Counted from the first letter of the stretch, positions 8,258 through 17,511 are shown. The stretch: 64,000 nucleotides of DNA from Variovorax paradoxus (GCF_009498455.1 NZ_CP045644.1:6823001-6887000), one strand, 5' to 3'. The notes: a model not told the origin generated them from the sequence alone. Translations and numbers: made by a program.

Positions 8258-8404
8258 GGCTTGTGTTCTTTCTTCTTCACTCACGTTCGAGGAGAAGCGA
8301 GACCGTACCGAGACGGGCCCCGAAAACGAACGCAGAAAAACGAATTTGGATATGCGCGATGCATCCTTCGCGCACTGGCAGTGGGCCTTTACCGTGCGGG
8401 CACC
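8258..8404. promoter_or_regulatory. Divergent promoter region of the two organosulfur operons
   Basis: 147 nt between the minus-strand leader ORF and the plus-strand oxidoreductase gene. It must hold promoters for both operons. I see no unambiguous sigma-70 boxes or clear dyad; activator-dependent control (CysB- or SfnR-like) is possible but cannot be shown from the sequence. Confidence 0.5.
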
Positions 8405-9637
8405 ATGAGTGCACTCCCCTTGCGCCGCACGCCGGCCGTTCCCGACACAGACACCCCGACCTCCGTCGACCCTGCCGTGCTGGCCCGCCTGTCGGACCAG
8501 TTCGCGTCCACGGCGGCCGACCACGACCGCAGCGGCGCCTTTCCGCGGCAGAACTTCGAGGCGCTGCAGGCGCACGGGCTCATCGGCCTCGTCGCACCCG
8601 CCGCATACGGCGGCGGTGGCGCCACGCTGGCCACGGCGCGCCGCGTGATCGCGGCGGTCGCGCGCGGCGAGCCTGCCACCGCGCTGATCCTCACCATGAC
8701 CTACCTGCAGCACCAGGCGCTCGCACGCCGCGAGAGCCGCTGGCCCGCGCACCTGCGCGAGCGCGTGGCACGCGATGCGGTGGCGCACGGCGCGCTCATC
8801 AACGCGCTGCGCGTGGAGCCCGCGCTGGGCTCGCCGGCGCGCGGCGGCCTGCCCGGCACGGTGGCGCGGCGCACGCCCGAGGGCTGGCGCATCGACGGCC
8901 ACAAGCTCTACACGACCGGCATCGAGGGCCTGTCGTGGCTCGCGGTCTGGGCGCGCACCGACGAGGCCGCGCCGCGCACCGGCGTCTTCCTCGTGCCGCG
9001 CAACGCGCCCGGCATCCGCGTGATCGCGAGCTGGGACCACCTGGGCCTGCGCGCCTCGGGCAGCCACGAGGTGGTGTTCGAAGACGTCGCCATTGCCGCC
9101 GCCCACGCCGTCGACCTGCGCGCGCCCGCCGACTGGGCGCCCGGCGCCGGCAGCCAGACCGACATCGACGCCCATGCGGCGCAGCAGGCCTGGATGGTCG
9201 TGCTGCTGGGCAGCCTCTACGACGCCGTGGCACGCGCCGCGCGCGACTGGCTGGTCGACTTTTTGAACCGGCGCGCGCCCGGCAGCCTCGGCGCGCCGCT
9301 GGCCAGCCTGCCGCGCGTGCAGGAGCAGGTGGGCGAGATCGAGGCGCTGCTGCGCACCAACCGCGTGCTGCTCGACGACGCAGCCGCCGCGGTCGACAGC
9401 GGCCACACGCCGCCCGCCGCCGACAGCGGCCTGCTCAAACACACCGTGACCACGCACGCGATCCGCGTGGTCGAGCTGGCGCTGCAGCTGAGCGGCAACC
9501 ACGGGCTCACGCGCCAGAACCCGCTCGAACGCTACTATCGCGACGTGCTGTGCAGCCGCATCCACACCCCGCAGAACGACGCGATATTGGTCGCGGCGGG
9601 CCAGCGTGCGTTGCAGGCTTTGGGAGGTGCGGCATGA
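8405..9637 (+). CDS. SfnB/DszC-like acyl-CoA dehydrogenase-family oxidoreductase
   Basis: A 410-residue protein with acyl-CoA dehydrogenase architecture: an N-terminal helical domain (GLIGLVAPAAYGGGGA), a central beta domain (HKLYTTGIEGLSWLAVWART, WDHLGLRASGSHEVVFEDV) and a C-terminal helical domain. Members of this branch in sulfur loci (SfnB, DszC, TdsC types) act as flavin-dependent desulfurising monooxygenases rather than dehydrogenases. The ATG at 8405 is the first in-frame start that gives the family N-terminus. It heads the plus operon and its stop overlaps the next ATG by 4 nt. Likely role: oxidation of an organosulfur substrate imported by the neighbouring ABC system. Confidence 0.85.
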   Translation: MSALPLRRTPAVPDTDTPTSVDPAVLARLSDQFASTAADHDRSGAFPRQNFEALQAHGLIGLVAPAAYGGGGATLATARRVIAAVARGEPATALILTMTYLQHQALARRESRWPAHLRERVARDAVAHGALINALRVEPALGSPARGGLPGTVARRTPEGWRIDGHKLYTTGIEGLSWLAVWARTDEAAPRTGVFLVPRNAPGIRVIASWDHLGLRASGSHEVVFEDVAIAAAHAVDLRAPADWAPGAGSQTDIDAHAAQQAWMVVLLGSLYDAVARAARDWLVDFLNRRAPGSLGAPLASLPRVQEQVGEIEALLRTNRVLLDDAAAAVDSGHTPPAADSGLLKHTVTTHAIRVVELALQLSGNHGLTRQNPLERYYRDVLCSRIHTPQNDAILVAAGQRALQALGGAA

Positions 9638-10605
9638 GCGCGCAGCAACTCTCCCGCCGCGCCTGGCTTGCGCAGGGCGCCGCGTTGTCGCTGGCCGCGG
9701 CCAGCCCGCTGCGTGCGGTGGCGCAGCCCAAGGCCACGCTGGTGCTCGGCGACCAGGCCGGCGGCCTGCGTTCGCTGTTCGAAGCCTCCAAGGCCCTCGA
9801 CGACGCACCCTTCGCCTACCGCTGGGCCAACTTCCAGGGCGCTGCGCCGCTGTTCGAGGCGCAGCGCAGCGCCGCGGTCGACACCGCGATGGCCGGCGAC
9901 CTGCCGGTGCTCGCGGCGGCTGTCGGCAAGACGCCGCTGAAGATCGTCGCCACGCGCGTCGGCAAGGCCGAGTCGCTGGGCATCGTGGTGCAGCCCGACT
10001 CGCCGCTGCGCAGCGTGGCCGACCTGCGCGGCAAGACGGTGATCGTCTCGTCGGCGCGCGGCAGCATCTCGCAGTACCAGCTCTACGGCGCGCTCGAAGA
10101 GGCCGGCGTGCGGCGCGACGAGGTCACGGTGAAGTTCGTGCTGCCCACCGACGCGGCGGCCGCGTTCGCGTCGAAACAGATCGACGCCTGGGCCATCTTC
10201 GACCCCTACTACGCGATCGCGCTGCAGCAGGGCGGGCGCATCCTGCGCGACGGGCGCGGCATCAACACGGCGCTGGGCTTCATCACCGCGAGCGAGCATT
10301 CGCTGGCCGATGCGGCCAAGCGCGAGGCCATCGTTCAGTTTCTCGACCGGCTCGCGCGTGCGGGCGACTGGGCGCTGGCCAACCCCGAGGCGTATGCGCA
10401 GGCGTACAGCCAGCTCACGCGGCTGCCGATCGCGTCGGCGCGCCTCATCACGGCGCGCGCCTCGGTGGCGGGACGTCCGGTGAGCGAGGCGGACATCGTC
10501 GCGCTGCAGACCGTGGCCGACCGCTCGGCGCGCGACGGTATCCTTCCTGTGCGCGTGGACGTGCGCGCCATTACCGACACCCAACTCTGGAAACGCCCCG
10601 CATGA
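9634..10605 (+). CDS. Sulfonate-type ABC transporter substrate-binding protein (SBP3)
   Basis: A 323-residue periplasmic binding protein with a Tat/Sec-like signal (SRRAWLAQGAALSLAAASP, cleavage near residue 30). It is homologous to SBP1 on the other strand, sharing VLGDQAGGLRSLFEA, PDSPLRSVADLRGKTV and QIDAWAIFDPYY. No permease or ATPase accompanies it in this operon, so it probably delivers ligand to the importer encoded at 3220-5069. Codons overlap at both ends (ATGA with the oxidoreductase, and its TGA with the next ATG), implying tight co-translation. Confidence 0.87.
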   Translation: MSAQQLSRRAWLAQGAALSLAAASPLRAVAQPKATLVLGDQAGGLRSLFEASKALDDAPFAYRWANFQGAAPLFEAQRSAAVDTAMAGDLPVLAAAVGKTPLKIVATRVGKAESLGIVVQPDSPLRSVADLRGKTVIVSSARGSISQYQLYGALEEAGVRRDEVTVKFVLPTDAAAAFASKQIDAWAIFDPYYAIALQQGGRILRDGRGINTALGFITASEHSLADAAKREAIVQFLDRLARAGDWALANPEAYAQAYSQLTRLPIASARLITARASVAGRPVSEADIVALQTVADRSARDGILPVRVDVRAITDTQLWKRPA

Positions 10606-11201
10606 TTGCTCCGCTGCGCGATTTCGTCGGCGCCTTCGGCCGGCTGCTCGACAGCCAGCCCGACGAGCCGCGCATCCTGTCCGAAGGCGGTGCGCTGCTG
10701 CGCACGCTGGTGGCGCGCGACGACTGGCTGCCCGACGCCTTCGCGGTGGCCGACCCGACCTACTACCAGCAGTTTCTGCTGCACGCCGACAGCACCGAGC
10801 GCTTCTCGGTCGTGAGCTTTGTCTGGGGACCGGGCCAGGCCACGCCGATCCACGACCACACGGTGTGGGGCCTCATCGGCATGCTGCGCGGCGCCGAGTA
10901 CAGCCAGCCTTACGCACTCGATGCTGACGGCACCGCGCGGCCCCAGGGCGAGCCGGTGCGGCTCGACGCGGGCCATGTCGAGGCCGTGTCGCCCACCGTG
11001 GGCGACCTGCACCGCGTGCACAACGCGCACGCCGACCGGGTGTCGATCAGCATCCACGTGTACGGCGCCAACATCGGCGCCGTGCGCCGCCACACCTATC
11101 CGGCTGAAGGCGGGCGCAAGCCCTTCGTCTCCGGCTACTCCAACACGCTGCTGCCCAACCTGTGGGACCGCTCCGCCGAACTCCGAAACACTGCCGCATG
11201 A
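10602..11201 (+). CDS. Cysteine dioxygenase-family thiol dioxygenase
   Basis: A 199-residue cupin of the cysteine dioxygenase family (PF05995-like). The iron-binding HxH is visible in TPIHDHTVWG and a third His in DLHRVHNAHADRVSISIHVYG. The family oxidises thiols such as cysteine, 3-mercaptopropionate or mercaptosuccinate to sulfinates with O2. Its start overlaps the SBP3 stop, and the rhodanese gene follows with overlapping codons. In this context it may convert a thiol produced by the pathway to a sulfinate. The exact substrate is not readable; 3-mercaptopropionate is plausible given known Variovorax physiology. Confidence 0.82.
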   Translation: MIAPLRDFVGAFGRLLDSQPDEPRILSEGGALLRTLVARDDWLPDAFAVADPTYYQQFLLHADSTERFSVVSFVWGPGQATPIHDHTVWGLIGMLRGAEYSQPYALDADGTARPQGEPVRLDAGHVEAVSPTVGDLHRVHNAHADRVSISIHVYGANIGAVRRHTYPAEGGRKPFVSGYSNTLLPNLWDRSAELRNTAA

Positions 11202-12838
11202 CGACGACTGCCATCACCGCTTCTTTTCCCTTGCTGCCCTTCGCCACGCTGCGCGAACGGCTGATCGCGCGCGAAGAAACCGCGCTGCTCGACCTGCGCG
11301 AGGAAGACCCGTTCGCGCAGGAGCACCCGCTGTGGGCCGCCAACCTGCCGCTGTCGCGCATCGAGATCGAGGCGTGGCGGCGCATTCCGCGGCGCGACAC
11401 CTTCATCGTGCTGTACGGCGCGCACGGCGGCGTCGATCTCGCGCCCGCCGCGGCACGCACCTTCGCCGCGCTCGGCTACACGAACGTGCACCTGCTCGAC
11501 GGCGGCCTCGAAGGCTGGCGCGCGGCGGGCGGCGAGCTGTTCCGCGACGTCAACGTGCCGAGCAAATCATTCGGTGAACTGGTCGAACACAAGCGGCACA
11601 CGCCTTCACTGTCGGCGCCCGAGGTGAAGGCGCTCATCGACAACCGCGCCGACGTGGTCGTGCTCGACGCGCGCCGCTTCGACGAATACCAGACCATGAG
11701 CATCCCCTCGGCCACCAGCGTGCCCGGCGCGGAGCTGGTGCTGCGCGTGCGCGAACTCGCGCCCGACCCGGCCACGCGCGTGATCGTGAACTGCGCGGGC
11801 CGCACGCGCAGCATCATCGGCACGCAGTCGCTCGTGAATGCGGGCATCCCGAACCCGGTGGCGGCTTTGCGCAACGGCACCATCGGCTGGAAGCTCGCGG
11901 GCCAGGTGCTCGACCACGGTGCAGGCCGGCAGGCGCCGGCCGCAGTGTCGGTAGCCAACCGCGCACAGGCACAAGCCGACGCGCGCCGCGTGGCCGACGC
12001 CGCGGGCGTGCGCCGCATCGCCCTCGACGCACTCGACACGCTCGAAGCCCCAGGCCGCACCGTGTACCGCTTCGACGTGCGCACGCCCGAGGAATACACG
12101 GCCGGCCACCTGCCCGGCTTCGCGAGCGCGCCTGGGGGACAGCTCGTGCAAGAAACCGACCATCAGGTGCCGGTGCGCGGCGCACGCATCGTGCTGGCCG
12201 ACGACGACGGCGTGCGCGCCTCGATGAGCGCGTCATGGCTCGCGCAGATGGGCTGGGAGGTGTACGTGCCCGATGCGGTGCCGCCGGCCGCCGCGCTCAG
12301 CGAGACCGGCACGCCGACGTCGGCCTACCCGCCCGTCGCGGCCACGGTCGCCGAGATCGCACCCGAGGCGCTGGCCGAGTTGCTGAAGCAGCAGCCCGCC
12401 ACCGCCGTCATCGACGTGACCACGAGCGCCAACTACGTGAAGCGCCACATTCCCGGCGCCTGGTACGCGATCCGCGCGCAGCTCGCGCAGGCGATCGACC
12501 ACAAGGCCATCCCGTCCGCGCCGCGCTACGTCCTGACCTGCGGCAGCAGCCTGCTCGCACGCTACGCCGCCGCGGACCTGCGCGCCCTGCTCGACGCACG
12601 CGGCCAGCGCGATGTGGAAGTGCAGGTGCTCACGGGCGGCAACACCGCATGGTTCGCCGCCGGACTGCCAGCCGAGACCGGCGAGACCCGCCTGGCCACC
12701 GCCCGCACCGACCGCTACCGCCGGCCCTACGAAGGCACCGACGCGCCCGCCGAGGCCATGCAGGCGTACCTGGACTGGGAGTACGGGCTGGTGGAACAGC
12801 TGGGGCGCGACGGCACGCACCACTTTCGCGTGGCCTGA
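11198..12838 (+). CDS. Multidomain rhodanese (sulfurtransferase)
   Basis: A 546-residue protein made of about four tandem rhodanese modules (roughly 15-115, 130-235, 265-370, 385-500). Module 2 has a proper active loop CAGRTRS and module 4 a Cys-containing loop (TCGSSLLAR). Modules 1 and 3 lack the cysteine (LYGAHGG and LADDDGV instead) and are probably structural. Rhodaneses carry sulfane sulfur to cyanide, thiols or sulfite. Overlap with the dioxygenase stop shows it is the last gene of the plus operon; a bidirectional terminator follows. It may handle persulfide formed from the imported substrate. Confidence 0.88.
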   Translation: MTTTAITASFPLLPFATLRERLIAREETALLDLREEDPFAQEHPLWAANLPLSRIEIEAWRRIPRRDTFIVLYGAHGGVDLAPAAARTFAALGYTNVHLLDGGLEGWRAAGGELFRDVNVPSKSFGELVEHKRHTPSLSAPEVKALIDNRADVVVLDARRFDEYQTMSIPSATSVPGAELVLRVRELAPDPATRVIVNCAGRTRSIIGTQSLVNAGIPNPVAALRNGTIGWKLAGQVLDHGAGRQAPAAVSVANRAQAQADARRVADAAGVRRIALDALDTLEAPGRTVYRFDVRTPEEYTAGHLPGFASAPGGQLVQETDHQVPVRGARIVLADDDGVRASMSASWLAQMGWEVYVPDAVPPAAALSETGTPTSAYPPVAATVAEIAPEALAELLKQQPATAVIDVTTSANYVKRHIPGAWYAIRAQLAQAIDHKAIPSAPRYVLTCGSSLLARYAAADLRALLDARGQRDVEVQVLTGGNTAWFAAGLPAETGETRLATARTDRYRRPYEGTDAPAEAMQAYLDWEYGLVEQLGRDGTHHFRVA

Positions 12839-12856
12839 GCGCGCAGAGCGCAGGCG

Positions 12857-12886
12857 AAAAAAAACCGGGCACTGCCCGGTTTTTTC
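12857..12886. terminator. Bidirectional intrinsic terminator
   Basis: AAAACCGGGC and GCCCGGTTTT pair around an ACT loop (12861-12883), with A- and T-tracts on both flanks. It serves the convergent rhodanese (plus) and RNA helicase (minus) genes. Confidence 0.92.
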
Positions 12887-12908
12887 TTTCACTGTGCGAG
12901 CCCCGGGT

Positions 12909-14384
12909 TCAACCCGGCTCGGCCGCCTTGAACAGTGCCGCGACCTTGCGCTTGCTCTTGATGTTGCTCGAGATGCCGCGTGCGGGCGAGGCCTTGGCCG
13001 ACGCTTCCCAGGCCGGTGCGGCCTCGCGCTCGCCCGATTCGTAGGGCTTGTCGAAGAACGGATCGCGCGGTGCGGACGGTGCGCGGTGCGGGCGGCCGCC
13101 AGCGCTGCCGCTCGTGCTGCGACGGGGTTCCACGTCGCGGCGTTCGCGCGGCTGGTCGAGCACGTCGCGTGCGTCGCCGGCTTCGCCTTCTTCGCGCCAG
13201 TGGCGGCGTCCGTCGTTGATGCGACCGCGCGGGCGGTCTTCTTCGAACTCGACGGGTTCGAGCTCGATCTTCTTCTTGATCAGCTTCTCGATGTCGGCCA
13301 CCAGGCGCGCATCGTTGCCGCCGCTGGCGAAGCTCACGGCCAGGCCCGAGGCGCCGGCGCGGCCCGTGCGGCCGATGCGGTGCACGTAGTCTTCGGCGTT
13401 GAACGGGATGTCGAAGTTGAAGACGGCGGGCACGTCCTTGATGTCGAGGCCGCGGGCCGCAACGTCGGTGCACACCAGCAGGTCGACTTCGCCGGCCTTG
13501 AACGAGGCGAGCGCCTTCAGGCGTTCGTCCTGGCTCTTGTCGCCGTGCAGTGCGGTGGTACGCAGACCGTCGCGCTCCAGCGAGCGTGCGAGGCGCGCGC
13601 AGCCGAGCTTGCTGTTGACGAACACGAAGGCCTGCGTGATGCCGCGCTGCTTGACGATCTGCTTGAGCGCACGGCGCTTGTCGTCGTCGGAGACGCTGTA
13701 GAAGTGCTGTTCGACGGTGGAGGCCGTTTCGTTCGGCCGCGCCACTTCGATGGTGACCGGGTTCTGCAGGTAGCTGCTGGCCAGCCGCTTGATCTCGGGC
13801 GAGAAGGTGGCCGAGAACAGCAGCGTGGTGCGCTGCTTGGGCAGGTAGCTCAGGATGCGCTGCAGGTCAGGCAGGAAACCGATGTCGAGCATGCGGTCGG
13901 CTTCGTCGAGCACGACGTATTCGACCTGGTTGAGCACCGCGTTCTTGGCTTCGATGTGATCGAGCAGCCGGCCCGGCGTGGCCACGAGCACTTCGACGCC
14001 CTTCTTCAGCTCCAGCGTCTGCGGCTTCATGTCGATGCCGCCGAACACGACCGTGCTGCGCAGGTTGGTGTACTTGGCGTACAGCTTGACCTGTTGCGCG
14101 ACCTGGTCGGCCAGTTCACGCGTGGGCAGCAGCACCAGCGCACGCACCGGATGCCGCGCGGGCGAGGTGGAGGCGTTTTCGTGCTTGAGCATGCGCTGGA
14201 GCAAGGGGAGCGAAAACGCCGCCGTCTTGCCGGTGCCGGTCTGCGCGGCACCCATCACGTCCTGGCCTGAAAGCACCACCGGAATGGCCTCTGCCTGGAT
14301 GGGCGTCATGGTCTCGTAGCCCATTTCGGCCACGGCGCGGGCCAGCGGTTCTGCCAGCGAAAGATTGGAGAAGGACATTGTCAT
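12909..14384 (-). CDS. rhlE: DEAD-box ATP-dependent RNA helicase, RhlE-like
   Basis: A 491-residue DEAD-box helicase with all core motifs: Q motif region TPIQAEAIP, AQTGTGKT, PTRELA, TPGR, DEAD, SAT, HGDKSQDER, ARGLDI and HRIGRTGRAG. A basic, Arg- and Gly-rich tail of about 110 residues follows the core, as in RhlE proteins that act in RNA turnover, ribosome assembly or cold growth. Two ATGs (14384 and 14378) are possible; AGAAGG lies 4 and 10 nt upstream of them. Monocistronic, ending at the bidirectional terminator. Symbol given by similarity of architecture; a paralogous RhlE-like gene cannot be excluded. Confidence 0.9.
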   Translation of the reverse strand: MTMSFSNLSLAEPLARAVAEMGYETMTPIQAEAIPVVLSGQDVMGAAQTGTGKTAAFSLPLLQRMLKHENASTSPARHPVRALVLLPTRELADQVAQQVKLYAKYTNLRSTVVFGGIDMKPQTLELKKGVEVLVATPGRLLDHIEAKNAVLNQVEYVVLDEADRMLDIGFLPDLQRILSYLPKQRTTLLFSATFSPEIKRLASSYLQNPVTIEVARPNETASTVEQHFYSVSDDDKRRALKQIVKQRGITQAFVFVNSKLGCARLARSLERDGLRTTALHGDKSQDERLKALASFKAGEVDLLVCTDVAARGLDIKDVPAVFNFDIPFNAEDYVHRIGRTGRAGASGLAVSFASGGNDARLVADIEKLIKKKIELEPVEFEEDRPRGRINDGRRHWREEGEAGDARDVLDQPRERRDVEPRRSTSGSAGGRPHRAPSAPRDPFFDKPYESGEREAAPAWEASAKASPARGISSNIKSKRKVAALFKAAEPG

Positions 14385-14456
14385 TGAGCCTTCTATTGTC
14401 GCATTGCCGCAAAAAACGGCAGTGACAACGAAACGACAACGTCCGCAAAGCGCGAA

Positions 14457-14477
14457 TTGCTATTTATTCAATAGCAA
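14457..14477. repeat. TTGCTAT-N7-ATAGCAA palindrome
   Basis: Seven-base inverted arms around TTATTCA. It lies between the helicase start and the metallopeptidase stop. The GCTAT-N7-ATAGC core recurs at 33552-33568. It may be a weak terminator for the metallopeptidase gene or a dispersed family repeat. Confidence 0.55.
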
Positions 14478-14514
14478 AAAACCCAATGAATCCGGGGCCC
14501 TCAGGACACAATCT

Positions 14515-15408
14515 TTACAGATTGCGCGCGTTGAAGGTGTCGCAGGACTTCATTTCACCCGTCTGATAGCCCGTGCCGAACCACCGTTGGCGCTGCGCGC
14601 TGGAGCCGTGGGTGAAGCTGTCGGGCACCACGGCGCGGCCTGCGGAACGCTGCAAGGCGTCGTCGCCGATCTTCTGCGCGGCGTTCATGGCGGCCTCGAT
14701 GTCGCCCGGGTCGAGCCACTTCTTCGACTCCTGCGAGTGGTGCGCCCACACGCCCGCGAAGCAGTCGGCCTGCAGCTCGACGCGCACGCTGATGGCGTTG
14801 TTCTGCGACTGGCTCAGGCGCCCGCGCATGCCGTCGACCTTGGCGGTGATGCCGAGCTCGTCCTGCACGTGATGGCCGACCTCGTGCGCAATGACGTAGG
14901 CCTGCGCAAACTCGCCCGGTGCGCCGAGCTGGTTCTTGAGCGTGTCGTAGAACGCGAGGTCGATGTAGACCTTCTTGTCGCCCGGGCAGTAGAACGGCCC
15001 CATGGCCGATTGACCGGTGCCGCAGGCCGTGGGCGTGGCACCGCGGAACAGCACGAGCCGGGGCGCCTGGTAGGCGCCGCCGTTCTTGCGGAAGAGATCG
15101 GTCCAGACCACTTCGGTGTTCTTGAGTACGGTCGAGACGAAGGCCGCTTCGCGGTCGCCGGTGGGCGGCTTGGGCGCGGGGCCTTGTTGCTGTTGCTGCA
15201 CCTGGGCCGGACTGCCACCGCCGCTGAGCAGGCTCAGCACGGTGAGCGGATTGATGCCGAAGACCCAGCCCGCGATGAGCGCGACCGCGATGGTGCCGAT
15301 GCCGATGCTGCGGCCGCCAAACAGGCCGCCGCCACCACCACCACCGCCGCCCCCACCGTCACGGCGGTCTTCGACGTTGTCGGATTGTTCGTTGCCTTCC
15401 CATCTCAT
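14515..15408 (-). CDS. ypfJ: Neutral zinc metallopeptidase, YpfJ family
   Basis: A 297-residue protein of the PF04228-type putative neutral zinc metallopeptidases. The zinc motif HEVGHH is seen in AYVIAHEVGHHVQDELG. The N-terminus has a run of eleven glycines, then one membrane segment (IGIGTIAVALIAGWVFGI), so the catalytic domain is probably periplasmic and anchored in the inner membrane. The C-terminus (RQRWFGTGYQTGEMKSCDTFNA) matches the family ending. The physiological substrate of the family is unknown. Monocistronic. Confidence 0.9.
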   Translation of the reverse strand: MRWEGNEQSDNVEDRRDGGGGGGGGGGGLFGGRSIGIGTIAVALIAGWVFGINPLTVLSLLSGGGSPAQVQQQQQGPAPKPPTGDREAAFVSTVLKNTEVVWTDLFRKNGGAYQAPRLVLFRGATPTACGTGQSAMGPFYCPGDKKVYIDLAFYDTLKNQLGAPGEFAQAYVIAHEVGHHVQDELGITAKVDGMRGRLSQSQNNAISVRVELQADCFAGVWAHHSQESKKWLDPGDIEAAMNAAQKIGDDALQRSAGRAVVPDSFTHGSSAQRQRWFGTGYQTGEMKSCDTFNARNL

Positions 15409-15530
15409 CGCAGTCTCCTTGCCGGCTTGCTGATCGGCGTATTTGCCGGAACGTCGCAGGATGGTACTTGGCCTGACGGCCGGTGGCGTAACCGGCGGTC
15501 AGGAGGCGCGCATCAGTGCGTCAGTGCGCG

Positions 15531-16097
15531 TCAGGTCTTGGGCAGCGTGACGCCGCGCTGGCCCTGGTACTTGCCGCCGCGGTCCTTGTAGCTGGTTTCG
15601 CAGACCTCGTCGCTCTCGAAGAACAGCACCTGTGCGCAGCCCTCGCCCGCGTAGATCTTGGCGGGCAGCGGCGTGGTGTTGCTGAACTCCAGCGTCACGT
15701 AGCCTTCCCATTCGGGCTCGAACGGGGTCACGTTGACGATGATGCCGCAGCGCGCGTACGTGCTCTTGCCCAGGCAGATGGTGAGCACGTTGCGCGGGAT
15801 GCGGAAGTACTCCACCGTGCGTGCCAGCGCGAAGCTGTTCGGCGGAATGATGCAGTAGTCGCCGTGCATGTCGACGAAGCTCTTCTCGTCGAAATTCTTC
15901 GGGTCGACCACGGTGCTGTGGATGTTGGTGAAGACCTTGAATTCAGGCGCGCACCGGATGTCGTAGCCGTAGCTCGAGGTGCCGTAGCTGATGATCTTGT
16001 GACCGTTGCTCTCGCGCACCTGGCCCGGTTCGAAGGGGTCGATCATTCCTTCGTTTTCGGCCATGCGCCGGATCCATTTGTCGCTCTTGATGCTCAT
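15531..16097 (-). CDS. dcd: dCTP deaminase
   Basis: A 188-residue protein of the usual dCTP deaminase length. The trimeric dUTPase-like fold is marked by [19 protein letters not shown], the nucleotide-binding [10 protein letters not shown] and the catalytic region [19 protein letters not shown]. It makes dUTP from dCTP for thymidylate synthesis. The ATG at 16097 gives the conserved [10 protein letters not shown] start; the frame remains open upstream but has no family similarity. Single gene; the downstream metallopeptidase has its own upstream spacer. Confidence 0.95.
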   Translation of the reverse strand: MSIKSDKWIRRMAENEGMIDPFEPGQVRESNGHKIISYGTSSYGYDIRCAPEFKVFTNIHSTVVDPKNFDEKSFVDMHGDYCIIPPNSFALARTVEYFRIPRNVLTICLGKSTYARCGIIVNVTPFEPEWEGYVTLEFSNTTPLPAKIYAGEGCAQVLFFESDEVCETSYKDRGGKYQGQRGVTLPKT

Positions 16098-16177
16098 ATG
16101 CGCTCGCTGATGCTGCTGCGGGGGAATCGGGGCCGAATTGTGGCATGGCGCCCTGCGCGCCCTCCCCCCGGCGCCGT

Positions 16178-17464
16178 TCAGCCCGCCTGCGAAATCACCG
16201 TGCGCTCGACCAGCCGGTCGTCGCCCAGCACGATCATCGCGAACAGCAGCTCTTCGAGGTTGTTGGCCAGCGAGGTCTTGCGCGCCAGCAGCGGCGTGGC
16301 GGACGGGTTCAGCACCAGGAAGTCGGCCTCGCAGCCCGGCTGCAGGTTGCCGACCACGCCGTCGAGCCCCAGCGAGCGCGCGGCGCCGCCGGTGTGGTGC
16401 CACCACAGCCGCGAGGGCGCGATGCTCAGGCCGGTCTTGCTCTGGCCTTCACGGCCCACGTAGTAGGCGGCCAGCATGGTGTGGAAGGGGCTGAAGCTGG
16501 TGCCGCCGCCCACGTCGCTGGCCAGGCCGTACGGCTGCTCGAGGCGGTCGGCCGCGCCGAAGTCAAAGAAACCGCTGCCCAGGAACAGGTTGCTCGTGGG
16601 GCTCACGGCGGCGGCCGTCTTCGTCTCGTGCATGAGCGCACGGTCGGTGTCGTCCAGGTAGATGCAGTGGGCGTACACAGCGCGTTCGCGCAGCAGGCCG
16701 AAGTCGGCGTACACGTCGAGGTACGAGCGCGACTTCGGGTACAGCTCGCGCGCCCACTTCACCTCGTCGCGGTTCTCAGCCACGTGCGATTGGATCCAGG
16801 TGTCGCCGTACTTTGCGGCCAGCTCGCCGGCACCGCGCATCTGCGCGTCGGTGCTGGTGGGCGCAAAGCGCGGCGTGATGGCGTAGCCCAGGCGGTCGAC
16901 GTTGTGCCACTTGCGGATCAGCGCCTCGGTGTCGACCAGGCTCTGCTCGGTGTCGTCGCGCACGCCGTCGGGCGAGTTGCGGTCCTGCAGCACCTTGCCG
17001 GTGATCATGCGCAACTGGCGGCGCTGCGCGCTCTCGAAGAAGGCGTCGACCGAGGCGACGTGCGAGGTCGCGAAGGTCAGCGAGGTGGTCACGCCGTTGC
17101 GCAGCAGCTCGTCGAAGAACACGTCGGCCACCACGCGCGAATGCGCAGGGTCGGCAAACTTGGCTTCCGCCGGGAAGGTGTAGTTCTCGAGCCAGGGCAG
17201 CAGGCCGGCGGCGGGCGCGCCGATGATGTCGGTCTGCGGGTAGTGCACGTGCATGTCCACGAAGCCCGGCGCGAGGATGCGGCCCGGCAGGTGGGTGGTG
17301 TGGGCGCCGGCATGGCGCTGCGACACGTCGGCATGGCTGCCGGCGTCGAGCACGCGCTGGCGGCCGGTGCTGTCGGGGGCGACGACCAGCAGGCCGTCTT
17401 CATCGAAGACAGGCAGGCCGGCGGCATCGAATCGCAGGAGGGAGGCGCGGTAGGCTTTTTTCAT
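16178..17464 (-). CDS. guaD: Guanine deaminase
   Basis: A 428-residue amidohydrolase. The metal-binding HxH is in [12 protein letters not shown], the substrate block in the [10 protein letters not shown] region, and further ligands in [19 protein letters not shown] and DVGGGTSFS. It hydrolyses guanine to xanthine, feeding the xanthine dehydrogenase encoded further along. Start 17464 is the only start giving a full N-terminus. It follows a BMP-type binding protein gene on the same strand across a 105-nt gap that holds the palindrome CGCGTAT-N7-ATACGCG, a possible operator. Confidence 0.93.
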   Translation of the reverse strand: MKKAYRASLLRFDAAGLPVFDEDGLLVVAPDSTGRQRVLDAGSHADVSQRHAGAHTTHLPGRILAPGFVDMHVHYPQTDIIGAPAAGLLPWLENYTFPAEAKFADPAHSRVVADVFFDELLRNGVTTSLTFATSHVASVDAFFESAQRRQLRMITGKVLQDRNSPDGVRDDTEQSLVDTEALIRKWHNVDRLGYAITPRFAPTSTDAQMRGAGELAAKYGDTWIQSHVAENRDEVKWARELYPKSRSYLDVYADFGLLRERAVYAHCIYLDDTDRALMHETKTAAAVSPTSNLFLGSGFFDFGAADRLEQPYGLASDVGGGTSFSPFHTMLAAYYVGREGQSKTGLSIAPSRLWWHHTGGAARSLGLDGVVGNLQPGCEADFLVLNPSATPLLARKTSLANNLEELLFAMIVLGDDRLVERTVISQAG

Positions 17465-17511
17465 CGTGGATGCGGAGGGTAATCCAGCCCCGGACGGCGG
17501 GAATTTCCCTG

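Noticed and set aside
8220..8270. Minus-strand reading FENLLRLPAA before a stop, resembling a protein C-terminus
   Set aside because: An in-frame TGA lies only about 18 codons upstream and there is no start codon; too short to be called a gene remnant.
8352..8408. 18-codon ORF overlapping (ATGA) the start of the SfnB-like gene
   Set aside because: No ribosome binding site of note and no Cys or Pro pattern; probably chance.
8263..10605. 780-codon open frame ahead of SBP3
   Set aside because: The first 457 codons are a shadow frame of the SfnB-like gene; the real start is 9634.
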